From: Rhodococcus opacus
GTDB taxonomy: Bacteria; Actinomycetota; Actinomycetes; Mycobacteriales; Mycobacteriaceae
Reading direction: 5' to 3'
Assembly: GCF_012396235.1 (NCBI RefSeq)
Contig: NZ_JAAXPA010000016.1
Location: 107,599 to 171,598, forward strand
Length of the DNA: 64,000 nt
The notes under the pieces were generated by a model. That model searched no databases. It saw nothing but the letters and a program-made list of their open reading frames with translations, and was not told the origin of the DNA. This document shows, in pieces, positions 62,164 through 64,000 of this stretch. Position numbers and translations under genes: made by a program. Positions within the stretch are counted from its first letter, which is position 1; each line of letters begins with the position of its first letter.

Positions 62164-62562
62164 TTACGCGGGAACCTCGACCAACGGGTAGACACCGTTT
62201 TCGTCGTGGACCTCACGCCCGGTGACGGGCGGGTTGAACACGCACAGCATGCGCATTTCGGTGTCGGGCTCGACACGGTGACGCTCGTGACCGTTGAGCA
62301 GGTACATCGAACCGGGGCCGAGTTCGTAGACCTTGTCGTTGTCGAGGTCGATCAACTTGCCGGTTCCCTCGACGAGCCAGACGGCCTCGACGTGGTTGGC
62401 GTAATGGAACTCGTTGACCGAGCCCGCCTTGATCGTGGTCTCGTGGAACGAGAAGCCCACTTTGTCGCCGCCGAGGATGATGCGCTTGCTGCGCCAGTTT
62501 CCGTCCTCGCTGGTGATGTCGCGCTCGGTGTCGGTGATTTCTGCGGTGGTGCGAACGATCAT
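62164..62562 (-). CDS. ectC: L-ectoine synthase
   Basis: A 132-residue cupin-fold enzyme that cyclises N-acetyl-diaminobutyrate to the osmoprotectant ectoine. MIVRTTAEITDTERDI is the classical start. EFHYANHVEAVWLVEGTG and YLLNGHERH supply the metal- and substrate-binding residues. Length is normal. It lies 19 bases after ectB with AGAGAGGA before the ATG. Confidence 0.96.
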   Translation of the reverse strand: MIVRTTAEITDTERDITSEDGNWRSKRIILGGDKVGFSFHETTIKAGSVNEFHYANHVEAVWLVEGTGKLIDLDNDKVYELGPGSMYLLNGHERHRVEPDTEMRMLCVFNPPVTGREVHDENGVYPLVEVPA

Positions 62563-62581
62563 GTGAGTGTCAGTCCTCTCT

Positions 62582-63844
62582 CTAGCTGCAAACCTTGCCG
62601 GTGGCGTCGGCGAGAATCGCGAGTCCGTGGTCCAGTTCCTCGTCGGTGATGGTGAGCGCCGGCAGGAGCTTGACCACCTCGTCCGACGGTCCGGAGGTCT
62701 CCGCGAGCAGGCCCTCGTCGAAGGCGAGCTTGCAGACCTTGCCCGCGTTCTCCGGCTCGTCGAACACGAGGCCCTGGACGAGGCCGCGACCGCGGGTGGA
62801 GATGGAGCCCTCGAACTGGTTCGCCAGATCGGTGAACGCCTGGTGGATCTTCTCGCCCTTTTTCAGCGTCGACTGGTGAAGGGTGTCGTCGGACCAGTAG
62901 TGGTCCAGCGCCACCTTCGACGTGACGAACGCCGGGTTGTTGCCGCGGAACGTGCCGTTGTGCTCGCCCGGTCCCCACACGTCGAGCTCACGCTTGAACA
63001 GCGTCAGCGCCATCGGCAGGCCGTAACCACCGATCGACTTCGACAGGCAGACGATGTCCGGGGTGATGCCGGCGATCTCGAAGGAGAAGAACGGCCCGGT
63101 GCGTCCGCAGCCCATCTGGACGTCGTCGACGATCAGCAGGATCTCGCGCTCGGCGCACAGGTCCGCGAGGGCGCGCAGCCACTCGGCGCGGGCGACGTTG
63201 ACGCCGCCCTCACCCTGCACGGTCTCGACGATCACGGCGGCCGGACGGTTCAGGCCACTACCCGAGTCGTCGAGCACGCGGCGGAACCAGTGGAAGTCCT
63301 CGGTGACTCCGTCGAAGTAGTTGTCGAACGGCATCGGGGTGGCGTGCACCAGCGGGATTCCGGCGCCGGCGCGCTTCATCGAGTTACCGGTGACAGACAG
63401 GGCGCCGAGCGTCATTCCGTGGAAAGCGTTGGTGAAGTTGATGATCGACGAACGACCCGTCACCTTGCGCGCCAGTTTCAGTGCGGCCTCGACCGTGTTG
63501 GTGCCGGTGGGTCCGGGGAACTGGACCTTGTAGTCGAGACCGCGGGGTTTCAGGATCTTGTCCTGGAACGTCTGGAGCAGGTCGCGTTTGGCCACGGTCG
63601 ACATGTCGAGACCGTGCGTGATGCCGTCGCTGACGATGTAGTCGACGAGCGCCGACTTCAGGACCGGGTTGTTGTGGCCGTAGTTCAGCGAACCGGCACC
63701 GGCGAAGAAGTCGAGGTAGTCGCGACCGTTCTCGTCGCGGATCCACGATCCGGACGCCGACTCGAAGACGGCGGGCCAGCCGCGGCTGTAGCTGCGAACC
63801 TCGGATTCGAGGTTGTCGAAAATGTTCGTATCGAAGTTAGTCAT
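62582..63844 (-). CDS. ectB: Diaminobutyrate-2-oxoglutarate transaminase
   Basis: A 420-residue class III PLP aminotransferase that makes L-2,4-diaminobutyrate from aspartate semialdehyde, the first ectoine step. The PLP lysine is in CLSKSIGGYGLP, the Asp in IVDDVQMGCGRTG and the phosphate loop in PTGTNTVEAALKLAR. GGAGGAATG lies 11-16 bases before the ATG. ectA, usually the preceding gene, is replaced here by the end of an IS element about 30 bases upstream, so the native operon promoter may be lost. Confidence 0.96.
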   Translation of the reverse strand: MTNFDTNIFDNLESEVRSYSRGWPAVFESASGSWIRDENGRDYLDFFAGAGSLNYGHNNPVLKSALVDYIVSDGITHGLDMSTVAKRDLLQTFQDKILKPRGLDYKVQFPGPTGTNTVEAALKLARKVTGRSSIINFTNAFHGMTLGALSVTGNSMKRAGAGIPLVHATPMPFDNYFDGVTEDFHWFRRVLDDSGSGLNRPAAVIVETVQGEGGVNVARAEWLRALADLCAEREILLIVDDVQMGCGRTGPFFSFEIAGITPDIVCLSKSIGGYGLPMALTLFKRELDVWGPGEHNGTFRGNNPAFVTSKVALDHYWSDDTLHQSTLKKGEKIHQAFTDLANQFEGSISTRGRGLVQGLVFDEPENAGKVCKLAFDEGLLAETSGPSDEVVKLLPALTITDEELDHGLAILADATGKVCS

Positions 63845-63874
63845 GTTGCTGCATTCCTCCGGGGCATGCTCTTA

Positions 63875-64000
63875 GAGCGTGTCTCATGTGGATGAAGTGA
63901 TGTGTGGGACATAATGTGACGCGTGGTAGATGAGTTGTCACTGAGGTTGGTTCCGGATGTGTTGTGGGAGATAGTCGCACCGTTGATTCCTCCTTTTGTC
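63875..64000 (+). mobile_element. Left end of an IS5-like insertion sequence (runs off the window)
   Basis: From GAGCGTGTCTC (63875-63885), a typical terminal inverted repeat start, the base composition falls to about half GC, unlike the flanking genes. A transposase frame opens 48 bases in. The right end is outside, so element length and target duplication are not visible; a short TTA or CTTA repeat next to the end is a possible target. Confidence 0.72.
63923..64000 (+). CDS. IS5-family transposase, N-terminal fragment (partial)
   Basis: The 26 visible codons read MVDELSLRLVPDVLWEIVAP then LIPPFV, which is the standard N-terminus of actinobacterial IS5-group DDE transposases (the helix before the PRxQGGGRxR segment). 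It starts at a GTG with no RBS; CATAAT (63910-63915) lies 7 bases upstream, so the mRNA is probably leaderless. The gene continues past the window. Confidence 0.72.
   Translation, partial: MVDELSLRLVPDVLWEIVAPLIPPFV

Overview
The window is high-GC actinobacterial chromosome, most likely from a large-genome Rhodococcus of the R. jostii / R. opacus type. The evidence is a WhiB protein, mycobacterial-type integration host factor (mIHF), a fused pcaL gene, an actinobacterial iol operon with a Cgl0158-type barrel protein, an IdeR-like iron box, frequent GTG/TTG starts and several apparently leaderless genes. The genus is an inference from gene content; no rRNA or other marker is present.

Left part (0-25 kb): inositol catabolism. 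A first block (1.6-7.6 kb) has two LacI regulators, a phytanoyl-CoA-dioxygenase-like oxygenase, an IolE-like TIM barrel and a sugar-porter MFS permease. A long minus-strand operon follows, read from 19.6 to 8.0 kb: iolC, Cgl0158-type aldolase candidate, iolB, iolD, iolE, iolG, iolH, mmsA, then a type II NADH dehydrogenase and a ROK sugar kinase. Together these convert myo-inositol through inosose, diketo-deoxyinositol and deoxyglucuronate to a 2-deoxy-5-keto-gluconate phosphate, then to a C3 phosphate and malonate semialdehyde, which MmsA turns into acetyl-CoA. A GntR gene is divergent from iolC, with an MFS exporter gene behind it and a three-gene sugar ABC importer after that. The iolC-gntR gap and the ABC promoter share a TGTC-NN-GACA motif.

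Middle part (25-37 kb): shikimate/quinate and protocatechuate catabolism. It holds an MHS-family transporter, a TetR regulator, a shikimate/quinate dehydrogenase, a phosphoesterase, and the divergent beta-ketoadipate clusters pcaHGBLRF (minus) and pcaIJ (plus). The partial gene at the left edge may be the 3-dehydroshikimate dehydratase that would link shikimate to protocatechuate. Two GTTC-N7-GAAC palindromes lie in the pcaH-pcaI gap.

Right-centre (36.6-48 kb): a mixed stretch. It contains an internally deleted fdhD remnant, a GNAT acetyltransferase, an iron-box-controlled siderophore-binding lipoprotein, an S9 peptidase, a WhiB protein, an HNH nuclease, mIHF, and an SRPBCC protein with tandem operators. 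It ends with a D-amino-acid dehydrogenase gene broken by a frameshift, grouped with RidA, a 49-residue membrane peptide and a sodium:solute symporter, and a divergent CdaR regulator.

Right part (48-64 kb): a housekeeping run (valS, folC, a DUF4233 gene, ndk, rne, rplU, rpmA, obgE, proB), then on the minus strand a sirtuin, a hydroxyacid dehydrogenase, ectC and ectB. An IS5-like element begins about 30 bases upstream of ectB, where ectA would normally be, and runs off the window. The notable points are this insertion, the fdhD deletion scar, the dadA frameshift, the shared operators, the oxygenase/IolE-like pair and two small RBS-bearing ORFs.
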